DNA of 64,000 bases from Rhynchospora pubera (GCA_028095005.1 CM051459.1:259952229-260016228), one strand, 5' to 3'; shown: positions 11,767-23,833, numbered from the stretch's first letter. The notes: generated by a model from the sequence alone, not told the origin. Made by a program: numbers and translations.

Positions 11767-11921
11767 TCTTGGGCACTTTGGACGGGTAAGTAATAAGCAG
11801 GATAAATTCCGGACGAAAATTTATTTTTTACCATTCAAATTTTTTACAAAATTATACACTTTCTAATATTTTCCGTCTAAAAATAAACTATTCCTCTTAT
11901 TCCTAAGCGATCCAAACGGCC
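11767..11921. mobile_element. Degraded GGCTCCGTTTGGATG-family MITE
   Basis: The right end reads CTCTTATTCCTAAGCGATCCAAACGG and the left end GGGCACTTTGGACGGGTAAG. Interior text (CAAATTTTTTACAAAATTATACAC...CTAATA) aligns with the reverse complement of the copy at 36359..36506. The ends have decayed and no TSD is visible. Confidence 0.5.
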
Positions 11922-12039
11922 CCCTTATTTTTTTTCTCCTATAACTTTAAGACTATATCCCGAATTTGAACTTCTTTGTGCTCGGTAATTGGTGTTCACC
12001 ATCTAATCAATTACCATCCAATCATACAAATACAATCAT

Positions 12040-12490
12040 TGAATATAAAACCCAGACACATTCTCTTTCTCTCCCATTTTCCACTCCAACAGGCGCCTCT
12101 TTGTCTCTTCTTCTCTTTCTATTCTTTCTCCTCTTGCGTAGCTCCAGATCGCTTCCAAAACTCCGACCAGATCGCCATGGTTTCTTCTCTCTATGGCTTC
12201 TTCTGATCCAAGGCCTCCTCCCCTTCGCTCATCCTCCGGCTCTTCTCGCTTGGCCGCCACCAGGGGCGGATACAGGCAGGGGCAGGCATAGGCCTCGCCT
12301 ACGCTGCGAAAACTGTTTTTAGTGTTAAAATGTAAAAAATATAGTGGTAATTTGGTTATCTAATGTATCTGGCCTACTCTACTATTAAAATTTCAAGTTA
12401 CTAATGTCTAGTTAAAGTCGACCTCGACAATTCGGCCTACCCTGTCCTCAAATTCTGGATCCGCCCCTGGCCGCCACCCCTTGAGAGATG
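12040..12490 (+). other. Possible 5' end of a broken gene
   Basis: A TATA-like AATATAAAAC (~12042) is followed by a CT-rich leader, then ATG GCT TCT TCT and a short Pro/Ser-rich frame. The frame is interrupted by the MITE at 12261..12469 and stops soon after it. A solo LTR follows at 12626. It could be a gene relic or a noncoding transcript. No product is recognised. Confidence 0.25.
12261..12469. mobile_element. Small hAT-like MITE, 8-bp TSD GCCGCCAC
   Basis: Ends CAGGGGCGGATACAGG and (reverse complement of right) CAGGGGCGGATCCAGA. Perfect 8-bp direct repeats GCCGCCAC at 12253..12260 and 12470..12477. 209 bp, noncoding. Its termini resemble those of the MITE at 8979..9546, suggesting related transposase recognition. 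Confidence 0.88.
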
Positions 12491-12625
12491 TCGCTCCAAA
12501 GTTAGTCGTTGATGGATTTGTCAGACCTTTTCATGTAACACACCCATGTAAGAATCTCTTCTTGAGAATTTCAATTACCGAAAAGAGTTTAGTTTTTGTC
12601 TTTTTTTTTTATCTTCGTTGATGGA

Positions 12626-13650
12626 TGTGACATCCCTGAATTTTAGGACCTGTTTGCAATACATCGAATTCTAAGGTCCTATTTGAAAAATGTCCATGCT
12701 TATCCACTTTGAAAATATCTCTTTGATCTTATCCACATTTTTAGTAGCTAAGAAATCGATATTTATATAAATAATTTTTAATAATTAATATATTTATAAA
12801 TAGGCTCAGTTATCTTTATAAATAGTATTAATATTTTCAGAAACAGTAGCTAAGTAATTTTTTTTACTTACTCAGCTATTAAGTAATCTAGAATATTTAC
12901 CATTTTAGCCGTACCTCCACTATAAATAGACCCCAACCTCATTTCATTTCATTTCGTATATCAAATCTGTTTCTCTCTCTTCCTAGCAAACTTTGAATAC
13001 AGCCTTGACTTTGAATAGTCGGCCATTTGGAATTCGAGTTATACGTCGCAGTCATAGTTATCCCGATTTGCTTGTGCACTGGATCGCTCAGTCAGGTAAC
13101 CGGACTTCTCTATATTTTGTTTCGTATTGCTTGATTTGATAATCGTTTGGCTTTGCTTGCATGTGTATGCCCGTATGTGGTATGTTTTGTGGGTTATCGG
13201 GTTTAGAATCCTGAATTTCTGAATTTGTTCATGCATGCACCCTGATCCCCCTGCCAGGGGAGGGGTTTGGTTCTGATCCCCGATTCTGGGGAGGAACTTT
13301 ATGTCCTGATTTGGTTCTGATCCCCGAGACTGGGGAGGAACTTTATGATTGGTTCTGATCCATGTGACTAGAGAGGAACTTTTTGTCCTGATTATGACTT
13401 GATATGACTGATCTAGACCCGATTATCGCCATGAAACGTATGATTTGTTATGTGGATTAATCCAGTCATGTTTAATTTGCTTTATTAACTAATATAGAGA
13501 AGCTGTGTCGTTAAATAACCGGTTACTGAGCTTTGTAGCTGACATCCGTTTTGTTCCTTTTCTATTTGCGACGTAGGTTGACGGGCCGTCGAATGGATGC
13601 AGAAAATACCGCCCACCGTCGCGCCCCGTGTGTCGGCGCGGGGTGGGACA
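12626..13650 (+). mobile_element. Solo LTR, 5-bp TSD ATGGA
   Basis: Starts TGTGACATCCC and ends GGGTGGGACA (TG...CA). ATGGA flanks it at 12621..12625 and 13651..13655. No internal domain, PBS or second LTR, so it is a recombined solo LTR. It has a TATA box (CTATAAATAG ~12920) and a CT-rich downstream region, consistent with plus-strand orientation. Within it, a GGTTCTGATCC...GAGGAACTTT unit is repeated three times. Confidence 0.85.
13266..13395. repeat. Three tandem ~50-bp units inside the solo LTR
   Basis: Units start GGTTCTGATCC and end GGAGGAACTTT (at about 13269, 13315 and 13351). The third has diverged (CATGTGACTAGAGAGG). Confidence 0.75.
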
Positions 13651-13655
13651 ATGGA

Positions 13656-14329
13656 TCTGTTAAAGTTTGCTTCAAAAAATTAGTTGAATCAGGTTTCATT
13701 GAGAAACCCCTTTTTTCATCAACCCATCCAACATTCTGTCAAAGTTTGCTTTTATTTGCCTAAATTGATCAATATTTTTCTTTTAAGATCCATTTCGTTA
13801 TCTATCTATTTCTGTTTTTTTTTCTCTCCTACAATTCAATACGGTATGGCTTATGGATCTATTCTTATTTCTCAAATCATCTTATTTCATTATGTGTTTA
13901 GTTAATATCTCTAAGGGATTATCTTGTTTCATTATATTGTTCAGTTCTCTAAGGAATCATTGTTTCAATATTTGTAAATTAATATTTCTATGGAATCATC
14001 TTGTTTCATTATATATATTTTTAAAAGTCACATGACCTGAAATGATTAAATATTACAAGAGCACTTAATTAATAATTGAACTTAATTGTACTTTGTTTTG
14101 TTTGTGTAGAAATTACAGGACATGGTGAGAAGAATTGTGCGGAAGGTATCGAAGGAGGAGTTGATGAAAAGTGTTTAGCTTGTAGTGGTTAAAATTATGT
14201 AGGATTTGTGTTATTATTAATAGATGTTATTATTCTAAAAATCGTTTAGTTTGTTGAAATAATGGATATTATTTTTAATAAATGATCATTGTTTACTTTA
14301 TTGCATGGTTATTAAAACGTCATATTACG
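13656..14329. other. AT-rich DNA right of the solo LTR
   Basis: T-rich sequence with loosely repeated ATCTTGTTTCATTATAT motifs. An acceptor-like gtag at ~14109 precedes a short frame ending at a stop near 14180, but I recognise no product. No supported gene. Confidence 0.35.
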
Positions 14330-14646
14330 AGCGCATCTAACTTAACACATAAACAATTTTAATTGATCCCTTAAATAGTTTATCTGAACACAAAACTACG
14401 AAATCAAATTTCTTCTACAACTAACTGAACAAATAGATTTTAAGTTCATCTCTTAACGTATTTAACTGAACACAAAAAATTAAAATTTCAAATTATTAGT
14501 GCATCTAACTGAAAGCATACATACTTTTAAATAATCCGTTAAAGTGTTTAACTAAACCCAAAAACTAAAAATCCAAATTTATGGTGCATCTAACCGAACA
14601 CTTACACACTCTAATTCATCCCTTAAAACATTTAATTGAACCCTTA
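14330..14646. repeat. Degenerate ~84-bp direct repeats
   Basis: About four imperfect copies of a unit of type TTTAACTGAACACAAAAA...AAATTTC...GTGCATCTAACTGAA, near 14380, 14459, 14543 and 14628. Confidence 0.6.
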
Positions 14647-14717
14647 TATCAGCATATTTGATGACGTCGGCACCAAAAAAATTTGGAAAATTGGTACAAA
14701 TTTTTTGCTGATGTCAG

Positions 14718-16443
14718 TGATCGAGGGTGTGAACCAAGGTCAAACAAATAATCCTTGTACTCGACTAGACGTTTGTAGTAAAGTAAAGGTGTCGAACCCA
14801 CAGAGATGGATATGAATATTATTCTTATTATTTCGTTAAATCTAGACAATAAAAACTTAGAAGAGAATCGGTAACTTGAATCGAACAAATTAAAGGAAGA
14901 TAAAATTATGCAATTGCGAATAACGAGAATATGCAAAACAATTGAAATAGATAATTTTGGGGTTTTCTAACGGATTAAGATATGATAATAAAGATGCCTT
15001 AGGGTTCGATTTCACTTAGAACTGGCCACAGAGTCGCAAGACCTAGCACTGTCGTATTCGGCCTTGCTAATTCCACTGTGTAAATGCTGTGGTCTACCCT
15101 CTTGTTGATTTATCCAAGCCAAAGGTCCATCTAGCCAAACCTAACTCCCTAACCCTCCGCTTTCGCCTATTGGGTACGGTATTTGGAATGGGATCTAGTG
15201 TTGAATAACCTTCATCGAGTGTATTGCACCCCCAACTTTCGTTGTTCGGTGGACTTACTCGAGTTTACCAATGGTTTTCTACGAGGTATTTAGTTAGATT
15301 TTCGCCTAACTAGAAACGTTCACTTTTGGTTAGTAATTGGTCGACTTTCGCCATTGACCTACCTCGAAATACTCGCACAGGACTCGATTAATATAATGTA
15401 GAGAAGTTCCCAACAAATGCGCGCGTACAAAAGTCGAGCAATACAAGTAGTAAACGGTCCAAACACAAGCAATTTCAATTAAAATCCCAAGGGTAATTGA
15501 CTTCATCCATCAACAAAACAAATAAACCAAGCAAAACCTAGATCTAAGCTACATCGTTCCCTAAAGCAATGAGTTTTTAGCCTAACATACTAAGAGTAAC
15601 AATGCAAATATCAGAATATAAGTTTAAACGAGACATAAATTCAGAAATTAAAGAGAGAATTGGTTCGATACAACAAACAACCAAGTTTCTAAGGTTGTCC
15701 GCTGTTGCCGTCGCACTAGAGAACACCTTGAGATCTTCGGAACTCGTTGTAGCAGCAAGGAACAACTCTAATCCGTCCTCTACCACCTGCCCAAGTCGCA
15801 CAAGAAGAGAGAAAAGGTCCCAGAACCAGATCCAGATGTGCTGGAGAGAGAAAGGTGGAAAATAGAATGAAAGATAGCTCTTCCAAAGATGGAATATGCT
15901 TATATTACTCCTCTCCCCTCTCCTGGACAGCTGGGACGTGATTTTCCCTCATTTTGGGCGGAAAAATAGCCTTCCTAATGGAGAAAACGCCTTCAGGACG
16001 CAGCCAGAAACATTTCCGTGTATAGCAATTCGGACCGAATTCCAGACAATTCGGTCCGAATTAGCTTCTCTGTAATTTTCTGTGACGCAATTCGGTCCGA
16101 ATTGATGCTAATTCGGTCCGAATTCTTGTGCCAGCAATGCGCACCAATAGTATTTTGAGCATAATTTCTTCATCCGAGCTTCTATTGAGGTGATTCAAAG
16201 ATCGATGGAAAGCTTACAATGAGCTCTACAATTATATTTCCTCCATTTAGCCATTTGATTCTCTTAAATCTACCATTTTATGCAATGATTATGCGTGATC
16301 CACCAAATTCCTACAAGACAAGTCAAATTCCACGGCAGCATCCAATCTTGCCAAACAAACAGAAAAACAAGATAATATCACGGTTTTAGTCACAATTTCG
16401 ATGTTAAGTCTGGCCAAAATATCAGTATAAATATGAGATATCA
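14718..16443 (-). repeat. Element A 3' LTR
   Basis: Begins TGATCGAGGG and ends GATATCA on the plus strand. Carries four copies of the AATTCGG(T/A)CCGAATT near-palindrome (16027..16124). About 0.8 % different from its partner by eye. Confidence 0.95.
16021..16126. repeat. Palindrome cassette in the 3' LTR
   Basis: Two pairs of the 15-bp near-palindrome AATTCGG(T/A)CCGAATT, each pair with a 6-bp spacer, the pairs ~27 bp apart. The same layout recurs in the other LTR and, with variations, in the coding region. Confidence 0.9.
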
Positions 16444-16462
16444 AATCCCCCCAAACTTAAAA
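16444..16462 (-). other. Element A polypurine tract
   Basis: Directly abuts the 3' LTR. Read on the minus strand it is AAGTTTGGGGGGATT, then the LTR's TGATATC. This is the expected plus-strand priming site for reverse transcription. Confidence 0.85.
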
Positions 16463-17103
16463 CTTGCTTGTCCTCGAGCAAAACTCTGAACTTAGAAGAA
16501 TTGACAAGACTTAGACTTACTATCGAAATTGAAGTTGGAGTAAGGAATTTAATTTAGTGCACAGTTCAGATTGATTTTGATTCATGCTTTTCTTGAATTG
16601 CTCAATTGGGATTCTCAAACTAGAGTTAAGTTTGTTTTGATCTCATCCAAACAGCTCTTGGTCCTAAGAAAACTTTGACCGAGGGTTAAGGGTCCTAGCT
16701 TCTATTCATTTAACCACAAAGCAAATCCGAGTTTATTCACCTGTTCATTCCCATGACCCGAAAGGTTTTGCAAAAGAATTTTGTCAAAGCTAGAAATTTT
16801 ATAGTGAACCCATCTCAAAACAGTTTAGAATTTCACCAATTTTAATTCTGCAAGTCGAGTCGTGGGGCTTTGCACCCTAAAGGATTAAGTGCGAATCATT
16901 TACTTCGAGAAAGCTACTGGTACATGTCGCACCAGTGGGTTTGGTCTAGTTTCTTTTGCAATTTATTTGTTACGGTCCACTATGGGACTAGCTGGGACTA
17001 CCCAATCGTCCTCGAGAGCTTTGAGGTATCGATTCCTGACAGCCCGCAACTAGCCCCACCCTCCAAGCTTTGCTACTGGCACATGTCGTGCCAGGGAGGT
17101 CGG
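16463..17103 (-). other. Element A 3' untranslated region (distal part)
   Basis: Noncoding internal sequence between element B and the left LTR of A. It holds short imperfect repeats (CTACTGGTACATGTCGCACCAG and CTACTGGCACATGTCGTGCCAG at ~16914 and ~17072). No credible ORF. Confidence 0.6.
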
Positions 17104-17943
17104 TGTTTGACCCTAAAATTTCGCGATTCGAGACACATACCGATTTACGAGAAGTTTGAGAAAATCATGAAAAATAGCAAATGGACCCCAAAAATTATGG
17201 AAAAATACCCAAAAATCCAGTGTAGCATGAGGAAGATTATGGTTCTTTCAGAATGGTCAAAGAAGCTGTAGAATTCCCATTTTATGCAAAGAAGCCCCTG
17301 ATTTTGGAGAAATTAAATAAAATAGGAGTAGGGGTATTTTTGGAACATTCTTGATTCTATTAGATTCTACACATTTTTATGAAGCTGTGTACGAAATTTC
17401 ATGGAGAAACTCAATAGGGAAGGGGTCCAAATAATTTATTTGGTTTTAGCAACAATAAAATTGATTTAAAAGGTGAAATGGAGAATAGCAGATTTGAGGA
17501 AATGGAGAAGAGATGGCCAAAGGGATTCAAATTTTCCCCTAACGCAGAGGCAACTTGGGTGCGTCTGTTTTGTCATGCACCATGCACAGAGAGATGTGGA
17601 GAACCAAATTGGTTCACTATAGTCCAGGTCTACGCGAATTGAAGAATAGAGGGGCGCTGGTTTCTCTCTCATTAAACCTTACATGTGGGGCCCGTCTGAA
17701 GAGCTTTCTTCCTCCTTGGTAAAAAGAAGGAGAGATGAAACCAGCCGTGTTTTACTGTGGAGGCCGAGTGAAAATGCAGAAGGAGGCGACGTGGCTCATT
17801 CTCCATCCACAGACGCGAAACCACCATCTCTAGTCCATGGTTTTGCGATACCAAGCCCTAGCGCAGCCCATTTGAGGCCACTGGATCATGATCAGACGGT
17901 GAAGGGATGGCACGGCTCAAAACCTAAACCCTAAAGCCACTGC

Positions 17944-17953
17944 TATATAAATA
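17944..17953 (+). promoter_or_regulatory. TATA box in element B 5' LTR
   Basis: TATATAAATA, followed ~25 bp later by an A-run and a GA-rich leader. The same box lies at 26193..26202 in the other LTR. It probably marks the U3 promoter. Confidence 0.7.
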
Positions 17954-20439
17954 CCTTAAATCGAAGCCAAAAAAAAAAGGAGGGGAGAGGAGAGCAGCCA
18001 CCACCTTGGGTTAGGGTTTAGGCAGTGAATTAGAGAATTAGAAGAGAAGTTGAGGCTAGGCATTTTATCAAGCATTCGGGGAAGAAAGGAAAAGAGGGTA
18101 AATTAAGTGAAGTAAGCTTGTAATCTCCATTTTGAAAAGGAAATAAACTTGTTTTAAGTCTCCATCTGCTGTTTTGATTGTTTCTTTTCTCCAACTCGGC
18201 CACCAATCAATGGTGAGCTTGAGTATATGTATCAATGCTCCTAGGAGCCATGGTCTGAAGCATAGCATCAGTCATGGTCCTAGGATGGTTCTAGGATGTC
18301 TCATGAGGGTCTGGAGCATAGCTCCTAGCTTCATGGGATGTCCTATTGTTCAATAAAGAAGCACACTATGGCTGCCATGTAGAGGTCTTGAGCATAGCTA
18401 AGTCTCTCATGGTGGTCTTAATTTGGCTTGGCATAGGTCCAGAGCATAGCACTGGCTTAACCATGTCCAAAGAATTTGCAAAATTCAAAATACAATAAAA
18501 ATGGTAGAATCATATCAAACCTCAAACCAGCCCTCATGTTTACAATTTGCTCAAAATGTAGGATTAAAATGCATAAAAATAGCATAGGTCTTGTCTATTA
18601 TAAGTATGTCTTATGTCTTCATGAAATAAAATGCATATATACATGTGTCTAAGTATGGTCAGAAATGAAGTAAATGAAAGAATGAGGTTTTATATTTGCA
18701 TAAAGACACAAAAATACACATGACTGGCAGGTACAAGGCTACATGGACAGCAGGGAATAAAATTTTCTGTTTAAATGATTATTTTCTTAAATAAATTACT
18801 GTTTTACAAAATCTTGGGTTTCTCTACAAATATAAAAATGAAAAATGAACTCTCAATTGTGAAATGCACTTCTTGTAACATCTTGTGACTTGTGAAATTG
18901 AATTTACTGCATTTAAGTAACTCTATACAAGGAATTCATCAAAACAGTAACAAAATTGATCAAATATGGAAATTGAAAATTGGAACTAGTGCCAATTGCT
19001 TGCTTTCACTTTCTGTGATGACTTAAACATGTAGAACAAACTGCAATTGATTTAAAGGTTAAATCAAACTCATTTGCTGCAATTTCACTTACATGCAAAA
19101 GTTAAAATTGACATAAATATGTAAGTCTGTTCCCTTGTCTCTCGTAGCAAATTGCGAGAATCTAAATTGAAATAATCACATAAACAAACTAGGTTGAACC
19201 TCCTGAAGATGTTTGAGTCATCACTGGCTCAAAGAAATGTTCAAGTGGGCTCCACGAGTTGAGCTCAGTCCTAACAAAAATCGAGCCGAAGTGTCTCAGC
19301 CCAGTACATCCACTTAAGGGTTCCTCCAAGCTAAATTAACGTCACTATAGTCTTCAACATAGACCCTTGGGTGCAAGAAACCTGCTTCTGGCAAGGAAAA
19401 GCAATCAGAAAGCTCCACTCGCCGTTAATGGAGGCTCGAGTTTCCTCAAGTCCTACCAGACAGAACGAGGCCCCATAGAGATGACGAAGCCTACCAAACT
19501 GTTCTCCTTGAGCTCACGATTCCAACGCACTCAAGATTGACTCCATTGGTGGCCTGAAACGCCGCAATTTCGTCGGAGAAAAGACGAGGACCTTTCCGCA
19601 AAAAAGACCACCTCCACGCGGGGAAGAAGGGTTCAAACCCGCATCAAGCGAGATCTTCTGTGGCCATCTGATTTGTGGCGGGTCACTGACATGACAGCGA
19701 CTCGTTACATCCAACGTTCTGAACTTAAAATAAATCTGACATGTGGGGCCCATTGTCAGAAAGATAAAAATAAAAAAATAATAAATAAATGCCACGTCAG
19801 CAGGCTCATCAGCGCTAAATCAGATCAAGTCAGCAGCCACGTCAACCTTCTCTGATGACGTGGAGCAACCAGAAAATTCCAAATAAATAGAAAACTTCAA
19901 AAATTCATTAAAAATAGTAGGAAACTCAGAAAAATATAAATAAAATATCCACAAAATCCTAAAAATCCAAATAAACCAAATTCACTGATATTGTGATATA
20001 AAAATCTGTCAAATTATTGGTCTTTTCTATTTTTGAATATTTCCAATATTAAATAAATTTTATAAAATTCTAAAATGATGTCAAATCAATTTGTAAAATT
20101 TTAAAATGATATTAAAACTCAATTAAATTGTCTTAACAAATTTTCATAAATAAAGATGGAGAATTTAAAGGGAATATATCAAATTACAAGTATTTTTGAA
20201 AATAAACATAACTAAAAATATAAAAAGATATTTCAAAAGTCTAGAATTAAAAAATAAAAATAAAAGGAAATTGTGAAAATAATAAAACCCAAGGAGAAAC
20301 TCAAGAAATTAAAAGTCCAAACACGAATCCCGAAATCAAGACCGAAACCTCTCCAGTCAAAGGAACGAAATCTCTTCATCAAATCGAAATCGACTTCAAG
20401 AAACTCCAAGATCGAAAATTCTCAAGAAACGGTCCAAAA

Positions 20440-20790
20440 TAATCCCGAGAAATTCAAATCAAATCCAAGACTTAAAATAGTCTTGAAATCTCAAATCAAA
20501 TTGGAAGGTCTAAAATATACTTGAAATTCAAATCAAATCCAAATCAAATCCAAGACCTAAAATAGTCTTGGAATTTCAAATTAAATCAAACTCAAAAGGT
20601 CCAAAATAGCCTTCGAATCAAACTCAAATCCAAGGCCCAAAATAGCCTTGAAATTCAAATCAAATCCAAATCAAATCGAAAGGCCCAAAGTAGCCTTCAA
20701 ATCAAATCCAAATCCCAAGGTCCAAAATAACCTTGAAAACTCAAATCCAAATTCAAATCGTCCAAAGGCCCAAAATAGCCTAAGGATCTA
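20440..20790. repeat. Degenerate tandem repeat in the B LTR
   Basis: Repeated units of the form TCAAATCCAAGGCCCAAAATAGCCTTGAAATTCAAA, with CCAAAATAGCCTT recurring. The same array is at ~28690..29040 in the second LTR. Confidence 0.75.
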
Positions 20791-21219
20791 AAATAACGCC
20801 CCAACACCAAGAAATGAAATAAAGTCTGTATCAAATAACAAAATCATTCAAGTGTCCTCAATTGGGTCCCGTTAATTAGGTTTGGTACACCAATTGAGTC
20901 CAGTCTAAACCAAAAGAAAAGAAATAAAATACAAAACAAATGATTCCTCCTAGCCTTTACATAAAATTCTTCAGATCCCTTAATCAGAGGTTCTCGTGAG
21001 CGATCACGGGGTAATTAACAGTAGGGGCTTGCGCCTACTGGAAAGAAAGGACCCACGAAATCAACAAACCTCTTTAAGAAGCGACTCATGTTTTGGTTCT
21101 CTTGTCGCTAAGAGATACTCGAACTGAGATCGAACCTTAAGGGGGGTGAATCTAGGCTATGTTCCCATTGTTCTTCGAGAAATTCCTTCGAGGAGAATAA
21201 TGACGAAAAAGCCGCGACA

Positions 21220-21415
21220 GATTCTCTGGCACGCCCGGTGGGACATCTTTCTCCTTTCATCTTTGGAGTTTGAAGGATATAATGTAAAGGATATGGGAAG
21301 TCATAAAAAACTGCAAATATCAAAAGCCCACCGCGTGCCATACAGATTCTCTGGCACGCCCGGTGGGACATCTTTCTCCTCTCATCTTTGGGGTTTAAAG
21401 AATATAATGTAAAGG
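21220..21415 (+). repeat. Duplicated primer-binding-site segment of element B
   Basis: The sequence next to the LTR, GATTC then TCTGGCACGCCCGGTGGGA and ~60 bp beyond, is repeated 125 bp downstream (21220 and 21345). The first copy is in the normal PBS position. I did not identify the priming tRNA. Confidence 0.85.
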
Positions 21416-21484
21416 CTAGGAAAATTATAAATTTTCAAATAAACATTTCTAACGGTAACATTTGGAGTTCTTTTCTTTCAGGAT

Positions 21485-23833
21485 ATGGGATCCACAACCG
21501 TTGACATGAGCAAGCCTGAAGGAGTGCTCACGATTGGGGCAGTTCCAATTTGCTACCAACATGAGTTCATGATCGGCAACATGCCGTATGGGTACTCCTA
21601 TGTGCCCATAGTCCAAGTAAATGATGGGAGTTTCCAACTTGCTCGTGTGATTGAAGAACCACAGAATGAGCCAGCAGTAGTCTCTCCAGTCTTTGAGACT
21701 CCCACTGAAATGGAGCCTGAAAGGGAAGAATGGGCTCTTATTCCTCAAAGGGAGACTCACTCAAACCCAAGCACGAGTCACAAGAAACGCAACTCCAACC
21801 ACCGCTCTTCTCAAAAGAAAGCAACAACAAAGAAAGCCTATATGCCGGTCTCTCAAGGCACAAGAACTATCAAGAAAGTTCAAAGGGCTTACAAGAATGA
21901 GCTGGATTCAAGGCCCAACCTCCCAGTAAGCAATCAATTTGCACCGCTTCGACTGGTTCGAAAGAATTCTCCAGCGGCGGTACTGAAAACAATGGAGGAA
22001 TTTCCTCTTGAATACCGGGTTCAGTTCCGGGGCAGAAATCCTCAGAAGAGACAGTCTGTAAAAGAGAGGCTCACTTTTCCCCGCACTCCGGTCCATGAAA
22101 GGTTGGGACCAAAGAGGCAAAGAAGGAAATCAACTCCAGTAAAGGAAAGACTGGGGCGGAAAGGAAAAGAAAGAGCAACAACCCCAGTCAAAGAACGATT
22201 GGGACCTTTGCAAAGTGAAAGGGCAGCCAAGAAAATGTGGGTGCCTAAAGATAATACCCGCTTGGTGGTTGAAATAGCCAATCAAGAAACACAAAGCAAG
22301 AGAAGGCGCTTAGTGTGGCGTGAAAAGGAGGCGGTGATGCATGCTCATGTAAACATGATTAGAATAAGTGAAGAACAAGAGATGCAAGCATTCGTGAACA
22401 TGGCTAGCGATGAGGAAATTCCTCTAACTAGAAAAGAGGACAAAGGGAAACAAGAGATCCCATCATTAAGTGGTCACGGTCCGCCTAAAGAGACACAAAC
22501 TTCATACAACAAAGGTGAGCAAAGGATTAAGGCACAAACTCCTATCAAAATAATGGGAGCCAATGAAACATCTATGAGCAAAGGAGGTGGTGGTTACAAA
22601 AACAACAAAGGAAATGTCAACAACAATAACAATGGAAACAACCAACCCAAAGAAACTTTGGTGGAGCGCTTGAGCAAGCCGTATTCGTTCAAGAAAGAGA
22701 AAACAACAGCATTGCTCAAGCAGTTGTTGAAAGGGAAGGCTATAGAGCTACCCTATTGCAAAAGACCAGAAGAAAAAAACAAAACAAATGACCTAAAATA
22801 TTGTGCTTATCATCGGGTCTTGGGGCACCCCACAAGCGATTGTTACGTCTTTAAGGACATCACAGAAAAAATGATTAAAGAAGGAGATTTAATCTTGCCC
22901 GAGAGCTTTAAACAGGAACCAACTCCACATGTGCAAACAAATGCAATAGCACAAAGAGATAATCCAAGACTCAATGTGGAATGTAATGTCATAGTGATAG
23001 ATGACTCTAAAGAAAGAAGGGACCAGAAGCAAAGGAACTCAAATAAAGAACCCAATAGTGGTGAGATTGTGGAATTTCATACCATAGATATTGAGTTCAA
23101 TAATGAAGAAGATGAAAGATCAATTGGTCAACAATGGCGTGAGGATGATCCTACAAAGAAAGAGGAGTATCCTGAAAATGTGGGAGAACCTAATGAAATA
23201 ATGAGGCCAGGAGAAAGCGAAATATTGCTAGAAAAAATAGTTATGGATGATTTATCTTTACTGGAAGAGTTGAAAAGACGGTTCCAAGAGGCAAGGCAAC
23301 TCCAACAAAGAGCAGGGCGTAAGGCGGCTCTTCTACTAGTAGACAACATTGATCTACGCCATGAGCTCGATATGAGAAGATGTGAAAATGAAGCAATTAA
23401 GCAAAGGGATGCCGTATTTCAACAAGAAATTATGGAAAAAGAACATGAGATAAGTGCCATACAACAAGAGAATGGAAAATATAAACATGAGTTGGTCACC
23501 CTTCGAAAAAAGGAGGAAAAATCCCACCAAATGATAGCCAAGTTGCAAAAAGAGAAAGGAGATCTTCAGCGAGAATATGAGAAGAGCAAACAAGAAGGGA
23601 TAGTGCTTCGGCGAAGGTTTGAGGAAGAGCAACGAAACGTAGTTGCACTTCAACAAGAAAAAGAAAGAGATAGACAGGAATTGGCAACACTCCTGTATAA
23701 GAATGTTGAGTATCAAAAAGAAATCATTGGCCTTCGCCACGAACAAGGGAGGAAAGTAGAGTCATCTACACCGTTTCGTGATCCAGTATTGACACAGATG
23801 GTGGCCAAAACAGAAGCAAGCGAAAAAAGATAG
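21485..23833 (+). CDS. Gag-like protein of element B (782 aa)
   Basis: One open frame from ATG 21485. Residues ~180-250 carry repeated (T/S)PVKERLGPK-type units (VKERLTFPRTPVHERLGPKR, STPVKERLGRK, TTPVKERLGPL). An Asn-rich linker follows (~380). Then comes a module SKPYSFKKEKT...YCAYHRVLGHPTSDCYVFKD (~400-465) with Cys/His spacing CxxH...H...C, seen in plant Ty3/gypsy polyproteins between gag and protease. The last ~190 residues are Glu/Lys/Gln-rich coiled coil. There is no catalytic domain. It probably acts as a structural particle protein, with enzymes supplied in trans. Confidence 0.8.
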   Translation: MGSTTVDMSKPEGVLTIGAVPICYQHEFMIGNMPYGYSYVPIVQVNDGSFQLARVIEEPQNEPAVVSPVFETPTEMEPEREEWALIPQRETHSNPSTSHKKRNSNHRSSQKKATTKKAYMPVSQGTRTIKKVQRAYKNELDSRPNLPVSNQFAPLRLVRKNSPAAVLKTMEEFPLEYRVQFRGRNPQKRQSVKERLTFPRTPVHERLGPKRQRRKSTPVKERLGRKGKERATTPVKERLGPLQSERAAKKMWVPKDNTRLVVEIANQETQSKRRRLVWREKEAVMHAHVNMIRISEEQEMQAFVNMASDEEIPLTRKEDKGKQEIPSLSGHGPPKETQTSYNKGEQRIKAQTPIKIMGANETSMSKGGGGYKNNKGNVNNNNNGNNQPKETLVERLSKPYSFKKEKTTALLKQLLKGKAIELPYCKRPEEKNKTNDLKYCAYHRVLGHPTSDCYVFKDITEKMIKEGDLILPESFKQEPTPHVQTNAIAQRDNPRLNVECNVIVIDDSKERRDQKQRNSNKEPNSGEIVEFHTIDIEFNNEEDERSIGQQWREDDPTKKEEYPENVGEPNEIMRPGESEILLEKIVMDDLSLLEELKRRFQEARQLQQRAGRKAALLLVDNIDLRHELDMRRCENEAIKQRDAVFQQEIMEKEHEISAIQQENGKYKHELVTLRKKEEKSHQMIAKLQKEKGDLQREYEKSKQEGIVLRRRFEEEQRNVVALQQEKERDRQELATLLYKNVEYQKEIIGLRHEQGRKVESSTPFRDPVLTQMVAKTEASEKR

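Larger units (their letters stand above)
17104..21219 (+). repeat. Element B 5' LTR
   Basis: Starts TGTTTGACCC, ends GCCGCGACA. Contains a TATA box, a block of degenerate GAGCATAGC/CATGGTC repeats (~18220..18470) and a block of CAAATCAAATCCAAGG... repeats (~20440..20790). Confidence 0.95.

Noticed and set aside
13551..13763. 70-aa frame across the end of the solo LTR
   Set aside because: Crosses the LTR/TSD junction, so it cannot be an original coding frame.
16870..17271. 133-aa plus-strand frame at 16870
   Set aside because: It crosses the boundary between element A and the LTR of element B, so it is a chance frame.
17683..20524. Paired small frames repeated at 17.5-20.5 kb and 25.7-28.8 kb
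   Set aside because: They are duplicated only because they lie in the two LTRs of element B; no conserved domain.
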